In this document: positions 10,681 to 22,001 of the stretch, in pieces
How the letters are laid out: every line of letters begins with the position of its first letter
Position numbering within the stretch: position 1 is the first letter of the stretch
DNA from: Sipunculus nudus
Taxonomy: Eukaryota > Annelida > Sipuncula > Golfingiida > Sipunculidae
Reading direction: 5' to 3'
Assembly: GCA_026874595.1 (NCBI GenBank)
Contig: CM049322.1
Span: forward strand, 56,480,386 to 56,544,385
Length of the DNA: 64,000 bases
Program-made: the position numbers and the translations under genes
The notes under the pieces: model-generated
Seen by the model: the letters and a program-made list of their open reading frames with translations, nothing else
What the model was told of the DNA's origin: nothing
Database searches by the model: none

Positions 10681-11569
10681 CAGGCCAGAATAGCCCCCTT
10701 TGACTTTATACCCGGGTATAATCTTGCCTAGCCAAGACTCTACCCGGGGTATAAAATGGGCTAGGCCAAATTATACTCCGAGGTATATTCTAGCCTAGTC
10801 CTTTTTATACCCCCTTAGGCTATATTATATCCCCCTGTTCCTTTCAGTAGTTGTGCTTTTTATCTTAAAAAAAATGATGTTTTTACCAAATGACTCATGT
10901 GCACCTTCTGTCAGATTTTTTTATTAAATTAATGTAATTATCAAGTGTAAGTGAATGGTATGTAAGATAATCGGTATGTAAATATGAAGAATCGCATTAT
11001 TACATAACAGTGTTATGTCACTGGATTTTCCGAAATTGTATCATCATCTGATTGAAGACTCCCCATTATATCAAACCTGAAACGAAATCTGGCTGAAAAT
11101 TCTTTTTTAATTTCGCATAAAAATATATTAAGGTACAGTGCTTATGTAGGTTAAATGAATAAGAAGTGGATAAAGTTAAGGTAGTTACTAAATACGTTAT
11201 TCTTAGTAGTATTTTTTGTATCAAAACTAATATTATACGTTTTGTACAATGTCTAAATTAAACTTTCTTATAAATTCACACATTTCTCAGATATTACGGA
11301 TATACAGATGGATGAATGATCCATGGTTTGGAGTAGCTCTTAATCCTATATGAATCTGATATTTAATGATGCGTATCGATGGAAAATAGATGTTATATTT
11401 TATTTATAAGATTAGGTAAGTTTTAAATACTGTTAATTTAATGGATCTCCGAATCTTGCATGATATACTAGTAAGTGAGTTTCTGTGATTCGTATGAGGG
11501 GTATAAACTGGCCTGGAGGGGTATAAAACAACCTAGGCCAGAATATACCCCGGGGTATAATCTGGCCTG
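10681..11569. mobile_element. 889-bp non-autonomous element with CAGGCCAGA ends
   Basis: It begins CAGGCCAGA (10681) and ends TCTGGCCTG (11569), exact reverse complements. Both ends are packed with palindromes built on TATACCC/GGGTATA and GGCCTAG/CTAGGCC: TATACCCGGGTATA at 10707-10720 near the left end and TATACCCCGGGGTATA at 11544-11559 near the right. The middle is AT-rich with no coding frame. Terminal plus subterminal inverted repeats without a gene fit a MITE-like derivative of a DNA transposon. No clear target-site duplication was seen and the superfamily is unknown. Confidence 0.65.
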
Positions 11570-11920
11570 TTACACCGGTAGATAATACATCTTTCCGTGC
11601 CGATCTCCTGAGCTGACGTAACACGCCATTACATAAAGATGTGGTTAACATTCATGGCGGCTTCTTACTTACCACAACTGACACATCTTCCTGTTGCTGC
11701 CTACCTAGAAATTTGCTGCATGAGGACTTTCACGTTTTAACATACAACGAGCTTATACTAAACAAACCAGATCATACAGCCGTATATCATTGCATGTAAA
11801 CAACGATGAACAAATCTGCAGTGTCCATAGATGTCTGGAACTCGCCTTTAACAAGAAATTATATAGAATCCTTAGAAACGCATATTGATGGTCCTGTTTA
11901 GATATATTTATATATTCATA

Positions 11921-11923
<3 letters not shown>

Positions 11924-11991
<68 letters not shown>
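11924..11991. repeat. (CA)n-(TA)n compound microsatellite
   Basis: A CA run to about 11962 followed directly by a TA run to 11991. Confidence 0.95.
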
Positions 11992-11993
<2 letters not shown>

Positions 11994-13116
11994 TATGACA
12001 TCTACCAGGGAATAACCATCCGACCACATGATCACCTATGACCATATATCTTTATGCATCGGACCTCATTCCTTTACTAAAAAAACGCAGGGTTTTCACT
12101 TAAAGAGATCACAAAGTTGGGAACGTACATTACAAGACGCATTAATGCGGGGGTTAGATATAAAAGATTAAATATTTATTAATTTCTACACTATCCGTTG
12201 CTAACTTGTTGTATTTATTTAAAAAAAAAGTCAAAAGTCCGGTGTTAACATTATGTGGCTTTAGGGTTAATTTTTTACTCCCCTAGTCCTAATCCCTATT
12301 ATCCTAATAGAGAATAACAGGTCCATATGATGAATAATCGTTAACAATATAATAATGTCCTTTGGATTTTCCGTCAGTGACATCCTTCTGCCTTATAATA
12401 CATGCAGGAGAAAGAGCAACAATGTTGATAACAATATTTCTTGGGGAGGGGAGGGGGGGGGGGATAAAGTTTTGAATATCAGTGCACAACTTACTCTCTG
12501 TACCACATTAACATGATATTCAATAATATATGTAAATCATCTCCGGTCTGTTCATCTATTTTAATAAATATGCCTTATTAAGTTTTGTGAAAAGTATGCC
12601 AATAAAGTATATACATAGTTCGAATTATTGGGAAAAAGGAACTAATTTTCGGATTAATTATGCATTACACTATTTTTTGCTCAGAAATATATAGCCCTAG
12701 GTTAACTTAGTCAAGATTGAAAACACAAACTGCCTACGTTTTCTTTTGTCAGCGGGCGTTTATCCTGTGAATTCATAAAAATTCGCATATTTTAATAAGA
12801 AATCCAACGAAAATTATTTACAAAAGTAAAAAATTATTCAAGGCCCGTTCTATTCATAGTAAGCAACTCAATCTTTTCTTTCTTCACTGAGGCGTGCATT
12901 TCGAAAGTCACAGTATTATATAAGTCTATCAATATTTTGGTTTACATTATAATTCAAATTTTGAAATTTCTGCATCTCTGTTGGTCTGGCAACATGCTCA
13001 ATGTAACATGATAACATCAATACACCCAATGAGTTAAAGTATCCCAGGAAATGTTCGTAACTTAGGTCCTTCCGGCTGATCTGGACGGGGTCTGAAGGTT
13101 TCAACACCTGCGTCAG

Positions 13117-13130
13117 GTGTCACGTGACAC
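13117..13130. promoter_or_regulatory. Extended E-box palindrome (candidate bHLH-ZIP site)
   Basis: GTGTCACGTGACAC is a perfect 14-bp palindrome centred on CACGTG. GTCACGTGAC is the preferred site of USF/MITF-type factors. No gene start is visible nearby, so its role is open. Confidence 0.3.
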
Positions 13131-13439
13131 TGACCAGTCTGCCCCCACACCCACCTGCCCGACAAGGTAGTACATGTTTTGCTATGACAGGTGAGAGCTG
13201 TATATATATATCATCCGGGCGTCATTAATGATGTATGTATATATGCGTCTCGCGTTTATGTACTTTGACGTGTCCCCCTATATATGTACTGGTGAATATT
13301 TAAATATATATATCATCATTTTGATTGAAACTCCCCCCCCCCCATTTTCTGTCGATAAAAATGGTTGAACCTAATTAATTACCTTTATATTGACTTTAAC
13401 AGTAAAATGGGAAAATCGATACAATCTGAACAAATCTTT

Positions 13440-13444
<5 letters not shown>

Positions 13445-13481
<37 letters not shown>
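13445..13481. repeat. (TA)n microsatellite
   Basis: About 37 bases of pure TA. Confidence 0.95.
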
Positions 13482-13482
<1 letters not shown>

Positions 13483-14296
13483 CATTTTGCATCAAGTGAA
13501 ACACAGATGTGTATAATTTAATGTTATAAAAAGACATATTGAGCCGACCCTTTGGTCTGAGAGCTTGCTCCTTTGTTATAACACAAAATAGATCTATATA
13601 TAAGCGCTTTACTTGTAACTCTACAACTGGGAATTCGGGAACCCGCTGGGCGCAATTAGGGACTCTTATTTCAGAGTCGGTATGCGAAGCTTTTCTATAA
13701 ATATTAGACAGAATGGCCTCGTCTGAATAAGTATAACGATTATTCAAGTCAGTGTTAAAGATCAGCTATCCGTCAAACACAACAAACAGTTTAAAAAAAC
13801 TCCCCCGACGGCTCAGAGGAAATTTGTAAAGCAATTGCTCTTTGTTGTTATCGAGGTGACCTGTTTGCTCCGCCCACTTTCTGTCAATCAATAATCAGCG
13901 GTCATTAGGTACTTTTTCTTCATGCTGACTTTACTAATTGTTATTTATTAATTATTTTTTTTTGCATTTTAACTCCATTGTCTGCGCTGTTTGACGATAC
14001 AAGACTGTACAGTAGCATTTCATCAACGGATTGTGTTTTAAGAATGCCAGGTGCAACGTTAGAGTTCATGGAGGACTCCGCGGCATTATGACAGACTTTG
14101 AAGCAAAAAATAGCTTCATTTTGAAAACCTCATAAGTAAACGGGATATATCATATGTTCGGAATTTGATATTTTTCCTGTTTCAAGTAATACCCGTTTAT
14201 GTGACTGCATACTGTAGGTCATTGTAAGTTTAATTTATATTCTTGTTTAAAAACATGTTTGAATGCAGATTTATATTATCTCCCAACTCCCATCAG

Positions 14297-14480
14297 GGCG
14301 GATCCAGAATTTTGGTAAAAGTGAGGTCCAGCCTTGGAGGATCAATGACAAAACCTGAAAAAAGTTCCCCGAGTCCGGAAGGGGTTGCAAACATTTATCT
14401 GAAATCCTTAAAAAAAAAAGGTTCCCGTGGCTTAAAGGATTTTGGTGAGGTCTGGACCCTCCCCCTGCATCCACAACTGC
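14297..14480 (+). mobile_element. GCGGATCC-ended short dispersed element, copy A
   Basis: Starts GCGGATCCAGAATTTTGG and ends near GTCTGGACCCTCCCCCTG. Shared internal marks with the copies at 15.1, 20.9 and 30.9 kb: GAGGTCCAG/GAGGGGTCCA, AATGACAAAACCT, a GTCCGGAA block and a CCTTAAAAA block. About 185 bp, non-coding. The right end lacks a clean GGATCCGC. Confidence 0.65.
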
Positions 14481-15099
14481 ATATATGTGGATAGAGACTG
14501 AGTGGCTTCTCGGGCCCGCATGCGTCTCGCACAGTATGGCTACCGTATTGTAAGCATTCGAACACGCCTTTATGCACATGAATGTGCTTTTTAATTAATG
14601 AATGCGTAGAATATAAAAATTGACTTTCGTTGGTTCTAATAATAATAAAATAATTACATCCAGTATGTCAGATCGACGGAGGGTTTGATCTCACGAGCGC
14701 AGATCACATCGGGCTAGGCAATTAATTCATCCTGCAGAGCTAAATGAGGTGTCAAGATAAGCCGGGGAGGGGAGTAACTGTTACAATAGCATATCACGAC
14801 CGGGACAATAGGACAGGGCAATAAAGTTCGGGGGACAGCTTGGCCAACGACCTTTGAAGCCGAGTATCCACTCCTTCCCTCTGAACTTCTTGGTAGGTTC
14901 TTGCAGTGTCACATGTCCTTGTACTTTCACGGACTGTAACTGTCACCAAACGACCTCGGTCTCCTCAGATGTACAGGTTGATGGTAAGTCTCCTGACCGT
15001 TCTTAGTACCGTTGGTCCTCAGCAAAATGAACGCACAGTCCAACTAGCAATCTCTGATAGGGCGTCGACTTGAGGTTTCCGAGTTCGATTCCTACTAGC
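14481..15099. other. Intergenic, nothing firmly recognised
   Basis: A GAGTTCGATTCC stretch near 15078-15089 resembles a Pol III B box, but no convincing tRNA fold or A box accompanies it. Confidence 0.4.
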
Positions 15100-15283
15100 A
15101 GAAGCGGATCCAGAGGTCGGAGGGTCAGGTCCCCAGGTCCGGAGACCCCTTTCCGTCGCCGAAACAATTTTTATGTGTTTCAGACCAATTTTTGGACCCC
15201 CCTTTTTTCCGGACCTGGGAACCTTTCTTTTTAATTCTATCATTAGTCCTCCTGTGCTGGACCCCTCCTTAATCCTGGATCCG
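15100..15283 (-). mobile_element. GCGGATCC-ended short dispersed element, copy B (inverted)
   Basis: Begins AGCGGATCCAGAGG and ends AATCCTGGATCCGCC, so GCGGATCC at one end meets GGATCCGC at the other, a clean terminal inverted repeat. Read on the minus strand it matches the order of blocks in copies A and C (GAGGGGTCCAGC, GGACTAATGAT, AGGTCCGGAA, GGTCTGAAAC). This is the most complete copy in the window. Confidence 0.7.
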
Positions 15284-16784
15284 CCTATGACTTGTATCGT
15301 TCTCCGCGCCATAAGACCCCTGGTAAAGATGTTCAACCACAATGGCGCGCCCTCATCACCCATGTGTGTATGGCCGCTGGTCAGGGGCGGCAGGCACATG
15401 TGGGATGAGAAACCTTAAAACACATTTGATTGGTCTGATTTGTACGTTCCCACTTCCCAGGGCGTTAAAACGAACAGCCTGTCAAAAAAAGTGTCTCGCC
15501 GGTGACACTGATATCGTCTGTGATTTTACGTTATGAAACCAACCATGTCCTGTTACAAAGTGTAGAGAAATTGTGAAACTGGGTCTTAATCCCAGATATA
15601 AAATAATGTCGGTTGGAACAGTGCTGTAAAAAAAAAAAAAACAACCCCGCTGCCATGTCTGACATGGTTGATCCAGGATGTATCGATCCAGTCCTGTCGT
15701 CTGCTGCTGGTCCGCGTCACGATCACGTGGTCTCGTAAAGCCGTATGGAACGAGCCAACAAAGCCCGCTAAAACCCGCCTCACCACGTCACTGTCACCTG
15801 CTTCTCCGGATCACGTGACCTTTGCTGATCCTCTAGCTAAGTTGGTAAATGTAGCAAAACACGGCAGTATAATTAAGAACATAATCTGAACATATGAATA
15901 GAGAGGTTGATTTGATAAAATTAGCCTACCGGTATTTCTGCTTATTTTTTAAATTAAAAAAAATCAGTTATTCTCTGTTTATATGTCTGTGCGTCTGTCA
16001 CTCAGAAAAAAGTATACTTTTCTACGTTGTTTCTTTTTCTGTCTTTCTCTTTTTTTCGATCTGTTTTGCCGTTGTGTGATTTTGTACATGTCTCACTTAT
16101 TTCATTATCTCTTTTCTGCGTATTCCGTCTCTGTTCTTGTGCTTGTCTCTTGTCTGCTGGTAGCTTGAAGATCATGTATTTCTCTATCTCTCTCACACAC
16201 AAACACACACACACATGTTATATATAATCCCGGATGGTTTCCTGGTAGTTAGTCTGAATTTGCTTATGATCACGTGGTCCGGCCCGCAAGATGACTCACC
16301 CGGCTTTATGGAGGGCACTTAGAGAAACCGGTCTACAACTGAAGATAAATGAGACAGGAATAAGTCTGCAAGACACGCAGACATACTTGAAAAGAAAAAT
16401 CGAAATTATATTAAGATCCTCTGATATGGCGCAAAGGTTTTATCCAGCAGGCCCGCGGTTCTTTGATCACATTAAGTAAATTTCTGTTTATTCAGACGTG
16501 TGGATCAATTGAAAAAGAACATATTTTTGGGGACAAATCGGTGCAAACAGACAAGTAGAGCAGCGGTATGGACTATGTGTATTAAAATAATCAAGTAACA
16601 TACAATATAAATTATAATTATAAATGTATAATAATATTTTATGAATCTTAAAAAAATAACAAAAATCAAGAAAACAATTGCAAATGTTTCATACTAATCC
16701 GCCGGAGTCATTATGACGCTGAGAGAAATGGAAATTACACGATCATCAGTACGGAACTATCGATTTTATACCGATAATCATATG

Positions 16785-16787
<3 letters not shown>

Positions 16788-16836
<49 letters not shown>
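16788..16836. repeat. (TA)n microsatellite
   Basis: About 49 bases of pure TA. Confidence 0.95.
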
Positions 16837-16839
<3 letters not shown>

Positions 16840-18309
16840 GCTTGATCCAGCTTATTTTAACGAACTAAATACACATATATGATCATTTCAGTTTGTACCT
16901 GAAGAGTGAGCGGTCTGGTTAGCTAAACTTACGAACCAGTACTGTAGTACAATACTATGAAATCAAACTAACTATATATAGTACATTATATATATATATA
17001 TGCATCTCGCATCGACGTGTCCCCTAAGAACATTTACGATACTGATCTGAGTTTTACACGTTTAGCGTTATATAATCTAGATTTTAAATATTTTATTCAT
17101 AACATGCATTTTATTAAAAATATTTCTAACATGCCTTTTCAAGTTAAAGAATACCTCATATTATTTACAGGACAAATGGTCCGACAGCAGCAGTTTAGGT
17201 AACAGAAAGGGAAAACGTGAGATGTTCTTGACCTGCAGTCCTGGGAAAGTTTATAGTTTTAGAACTCAACTGAGCAAATATAGAAAAAGCATGGCCATGC
17301 ATGACGAAGAAATATGCTGTCAAGCTTTCTCCGTCTTTCTGGTGAAATGTGTCTCTGGAGCACATATTATAAATACCCGGTTGGTAAAATACCTTTCCTC
17401 TCTGATAAATACATTAAAGTGTCCCTCCGTAGGACACGGAGGCATATATCGGTTGATGGGTCTCTTTTTATATTCATATTTGGGTAAAATATTGTGGATG
17501 GACTTACTAAGCTCCCACCCCTCCCACCCAGTGCAAAACTATCGATTTAAAATTTTTTCTTTCTCTTTTTTTTCTGTCATCTGTTTGCGCTAGATCTCTA
17601 AGATGGCTGCTTTCAAAAGCTGAAATGTTGCTACAATATTGGTCCTAGGTCATCGTTTTGCACCTGTTATTTATTTATTTTTTATTTATCTATTTTTCAC
17701 ATTGGTGTTATTCCCAAGGCGGTACACACCATAGCCCATCACCCATTATCGCTCAGTGCAGGCATCGAGGGGGAGGCTTTCAGTGATCACGTGGTAGTTA
17801 CGTTTAATGTCGATTCTTGTCAGAACCGTCGGTGGTCGACTGTCCTAAAATGTATAGAGCAGGTCCTTGTCCTATCCAATCAACAGTGTATATAGAACGT
17901 TAAATGAAAATGTTATGTGTATTACAATCATTGACAGAACAGTCTAATAAGATCATTTTTAAACTTGTTAGTTTTATATCTTTATGGTGTAAATAAGGGT
18001 TTCTTGGCTAAAAGTATGTGTTAAAACAGAAGTATTTCATTTGAAGTGGATGGTGTTTTTATCTCATCGGGTCGTAAGGAGCTTAAAATGCATTAATTTC
18101 AACTCTACCTTTTTTACCTTTATTTGTGTGTCTAAATGCCAAGAAGGCCCTTGAACGGTTTTATGAAAACGAGGGTAGGCGTTGGAGCGTACCACGTGAA
18201 CAAACGTTCATTATTCGCCGTGAACGTGCTTCACATATGTGTATAACGTCCCTATATACAACTACTGGTTACGGCGAACAACGAGGATGTTCTCAGACCA
18301 TGTTGTTAA

Positions 18310-18322
18310 AGGTCAAAGGTCA
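18310..18322 (+). promoter_or_regulatory. Isolated DR1 nuclear-receptor-type motif
   Basis: AGGTCAAAGGTCA, an exact direct repeat with one-base spacing, the site type bound by RXR heterodimers and HNF4 in animals. Unlike the copies at 6.9-8.1 kb it is not in a tandem array. Function unproven. Confidence 0.25.
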
Positions 18323-18590
18323 ACTCCTTGACTGTTGACTTGCATGCTTTACTCAATTATTCTTAGTGTCTGATCTTGTGGATATCCTGGTAGAACTCAG
18401 ACAGCAGTCATCTTTACATTTGAATCCGCTGCGAAAGTGTGCTCGTCTGCTTATAGACTTTGGTTCCATTTATGAGTGTACTATGTAATAATATTTTATC
18501 TAAACCTGGTTTAGAATTAACTTATACTAGAACCAAAACCTTATACTTAAATGTAATAAATCTGAAATACATGTGATTATGTATATATAT

Positions 18591-18677
18591 TTGAAATGTG
18601 TCATAAAGGCGCTAATTTATTTGAAATGTGTCATAAAGGCGCTAATTTATTTGAAATGTGTCATACAGACGCTATAA
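18591..18677. repeat. 30-bp tandem repeat, 2.9 copies
   Basis: The unit begins TTGAAATGTGTCATAAAGGC. Copies 18591-18620 and 18621-18650 are identical; the third (18651-18677) is diverged at its end. Confidence 0.95.
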
Positions 18678-19779
18678 TAGCGGAACAGGAACTGTCTCGT
18701 TACACTTTGTTGGTGCGTTCTCTGTCATTCTTTTGTTTAAATTCGTCTCTCATAACCTTATGTTACGATTATCGGATGAGGAGTTGCAAAATGGCCTTTG
18801 CAATACTTTGGTCCGTCCACTGTACCAGCAGTTGCCCTTGATGGATTTCATGCGTTTTGATTATTTTAGCGGGCCCCCCACATGTTATAAACAGGTGAAT
18901 ATAAACAGAACAAACGGCCGGTGTTCGGTGGCATCGGTGTTTTCTGGTATATTTTTATAAAAGATTCAAGGGGTTATCTTCAGTTAACAAACGACAGATA
19001 TCGGAATAGGCCCCTTTAAGGAAGAAGAGTTTGGGTCAGCAGACTGATTTCAGTCTCAAGATAGTTATTACATATATGCATACAGAGGCAGATTGTACTC
19101 CAATCCCAAGGACTGAGTGTTTTAAGGAATATCCACAATTTTGTATTTTGGAAATAATTGCTTCAGCAAGGCTCTGTTGGCGTGCCCTAAATCAATTTCT
19201 AGTGATAATGTGTATACCGTTTAAGGTATACGTCTCATTTTCCATATTCCTTTGACAATTTCACAGGTCTTTACTTTTCATACGTGGTACAGCTAATACA
19301 GTTGTAATTATCCCACTGACGTACAAGAATGATAGTGTCAGGTGGCAGTGAACCGAAGTTAAAGTGCTACAGGAAATTACTTCACACCCTGATCACGTCT
19401 GCTCCGGTGAAGTCAGTGAATAATGGGTGTATGTTAAATTCCCCTTCAGGTGCTACATTAACTGTGAATATACAAAGGCAAAACTGCAAAATCAACCATT
19501 GCTAAAATATTCAGCTTATAATAGGCCTATCAGTCAAAGTATTATGGAATTCATATGAGTGTGTAATTCATAATTATCACGGCAACACGTGTGGAATGTC
19601 TGACGTACTCTCTAGACGAGCCCATTTATATTAGTTGTAGGATCTGGTTGTGAAATTAGTTTCGATGATAAAAAAAAATAAAACGACGAGATTATTCATG
19701 TACCATCTCTGTAACCATTATATAACCGGCTGTATTGACCGAGTAAATTCAATCTTACTTTAACAATCTAAGGCTGAAA
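18678..19779. other. Intergenic, nothing recognised
   Basis: No supported gene, repeat family or RNA. Confidence 0.45.
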
Positions 19780-19780
19780 T

Positions 19781-19854
<74 letters not shown>
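19780..19854. repeat. (TA)n microsatellite
   Basis: About 75 bases of TA with one CA interruption, among the longest runs in the window. Confidence 0.95.
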
Positions 19855-19859
<5 letters not shown>

Positions 19860-19924
19860 GAAGTTGGTCCATTATGTCCTCAATTTTCTCTGAAACCGCG
19901 TTGCGTATAACACCTCCTGCTTAC

Positions 19925-20072
19925 AGGCACCGTTTTCCAGCACTAAAATGGCCTAGAAACCGTAGACACATTGAGTATATGGGCGATATACCAGTTCTTT
20001 TATAACGGGTATATCGCCCATACTCAATGTGTCTACGGTTTCTAGGCCATTTTAGTGCTGAAACAAGTGCCT
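19925..20072. repeat. 148-nt near-perfect hairpin
   Basis: Core arms 19938-19992 and 20007-20060 are reverse complements except for two extra bases in the left arm, with a 14-base loop. Weaker pairing extends to 19925 and 20072 (AGGCAC...GTGCCT). Almost every arm base pairs, so either strand's transcript would fold into one long stem. It could be a recent MITE-type inverted repeat or a precursor of small RNAs. The sequence alone does not decide. Confidence 0.8.
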
Positions 20073-20852
20073 GTGCTCGTGCTATACCATAGTTAAAGGT
20101 TATTGTTCCAACAATATCCTCGCTGATATGAGAATGATTAATTTTTAATGTACACATCATTTTGAGTGATTTTAACATTTATCCTCACACGTGCCTCTCT
20201 TTCTTTGTGCTGTATTGACCTCCAGGTTGCCATTTTTTTTACTGGAGGCGCCTCTAGGATTTTCCTGCATTCGATCACAACGGCAACAGAGAGTGTAATG
20301 TCGGGTTTATGCAATTCCCGGTCATAGGTCCACTGAAATCCCCTTTCATCCCAATATAAATTACCGTATAACACCTCTGTATGAATTTAATTCCCTTAAA
20401 AAAGAAGTAAAGGCTTTTAATTCAAGCGTTAAACAAAACCCACAGGCTTTCATCGAGAGAGCTTATCAGGGAGGTCATCACTGGGAACTGAGACTAGTTA
20501 CACTTCCTACATTTGACATAATTTTTATTTGTTTACACAAATAGATTTCTACGCACTCATAAGTATCTCAGCATGATAAACATGACATTAATAGTTTGTC
20601 CAATTTATGTTTGAACAGATAGAAAAGGGTTTGTTCAAAAGGAAGCGCTGCAACATAAATACAATACAGGGATTATGGCATGCACACATTTTATTTATGA
20701 TCTGCAGTCAACAATGACGTTAAAACATGAAAACATGTAACCAGTACATATTTTAACTGATAAGGTTTCCATTAACAAACTCGATTCTGCAGTCGGATCC
20801 TACAAACCTCCGCCAGAATCTCCGTATCGGTCATGTGTTTATGTGTATACTG
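20073..20852. other. Intergenic, nothing recognised
   Basis: No supported gene or repeat family. Confidence 0.45.
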
Positions 20853-20888
20853 GATCCCTCCCTGAGTAGGCCTACTCAGGGAGGGATC
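20853..20888. repeat. 36-bp perfect palindrome
   Basis: GATCCCTCCCTGAGTAGG is followed at once by its exact reverse complement, with no loop. It sits at the left end of a GGATCC-family element (copy D), so it may mark a head-to-head junction of two element ends. Confidence 0.9.
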
Positions 20889-21025
20889 AAGGATTTATGA
20901 AAAGGAGGGGTCCAATAGCAAAACCTAAATAAAAGGTTTTAAGTTCCGGAAAGATTGGTCTGAAACCCTTAAAAATGTTGAGGCTTTTGAAAAGCTGCCC
21001 CCCGCCCCCCAAACGGCGTCCGTTA
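20876..21025 (+). mobile_element. GCGGATCC-family short dispersed element, copy D (partial)
   Basis: Shares GAGGGGTCCAA, AAAACCTAAATAAAAGG, GTTCCGGAAAG, GGTCTGAAACCCTTAAAAA and the AAGC-TGCCCCCC end block with copies A-C. The usual GGATCC end is replaced by the 36-bp palindrome. Confidence 0.6.
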
Positions 21026-21455
21026 CTAGAGGTATACATTTCCCCGTTTCTTTCTTAAGGAAAAGCTTCTTTGCCTTAAAACATTTAATTTTTCTTTCAT
21101 ATATTCTTTACATCGATCTATCCTTTATCGTTAAACGAATAATAATAATATATGTAACCAGTCAAAGATCGTCTAAAAATTAATGCCCCAAAATCCCATT
21201 CCGGTATTGCAAATGTAAACAACATCACTAGCCAGGTCTTCAAGGTAAACATTCCGATGTACCAATTTCTTGCCAAGAGCACAGAGCCAGAAAATAAATA
21301 TAAAAATAGTTGCACATGTCTTATTGAGACAGTATCCGATTGAAAATCTATATTTTATTTTAGCTTTTAGAATAAAAATATGAGCCAACATTCCTCATCT
21401 CATTTCATGTATCCCCGAGCCCCGATGAAAAGTCCGTCTACCGGGTTTATCAGCT

Positions 21456-21458
<3 letters not shown>

Positions 21459-21516
<58 letters not shown>
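21459..21516. repeat. (TA)n microsatellite
   Basis: About 58 bases of pure TA. Confidence 0.95.
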
Positions 21517-21519
<3 letters not shown>

Positions 21520-21943
21520 AAGTCCTTTCCGGATATGCTTCATGCGTGTATGGCAGCTTCTTTTTGTATCCAAAATCGGGGCCGTCAGTTGTTTGGGATA
21601 TGACATGTGACGGGTGATGGAGGTATTGGTTTAACTTCAGGACTGTACCGTTTCTTGGTCACAAACGTGTACGGAGTCTCAGATGGCTTTTTTTTACGAC
21701 GTGACTAGAAAGAAGCCACATATGTTAATGCCACATAATACCAGTTGATAAAAATATTCAAGTGTGAAATCGAAAATGCATAAGAAATATTGACCTATAG
21801 GTGAAACATGATACTTTATCTGAGACAGATACACCATTTCATCAAACAAAAACGCAAACGGAAAATTTACCTTGATGAAAATGCTACCTTGTTAGTGACA
21901 GATAACCTTTTAAAAATAAAAGAAGGATAATTAAGCATGCCTG

Positions 21944-21945
<2 letters not shown>

Positions 21946-22001
<56 letters not shown>
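21946..22001. repeat. (TA)n microsatellite
   Basis: About 56 bases of TA with one register break. Confidence 0.95.

Larger units (their letters stand above)
11570..14296. other. Intergenic; microsatellites and one E-box palindrome
   Basis: Holds (CA)n-(TA)n, a G-rich run at about 12443-12463, a C-run at 13333-13343 and (TA)n at 13445. No gene is supported. Confidence 0.5.
15284..18590. other. Intergenic; pyrimidine-rich patch, E-box motifs, no gene
   Basis: 15920-16200 is a T/C-rich low-complexity stretch on the + strand. TCACGTG occurs at 15723, 15811, 16270 and 17787. An exact DR1 motif is at 18310-18322. The short open frames (for example 16291-16479 and 17222-17593) have no recognisable family and no splice or codon support. 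Confidence 0.45.

Noticed and set aside
10389-10731. Two short frames over the G tracts
   Set aside because: Gly-rich peptides produced by poly-G; no coding evidence.
15037-15096. tRNA-like segment with GAGTTCGATTCC
   Set aside because: The T stem does not pair and no A box or acceptor stem could be built.
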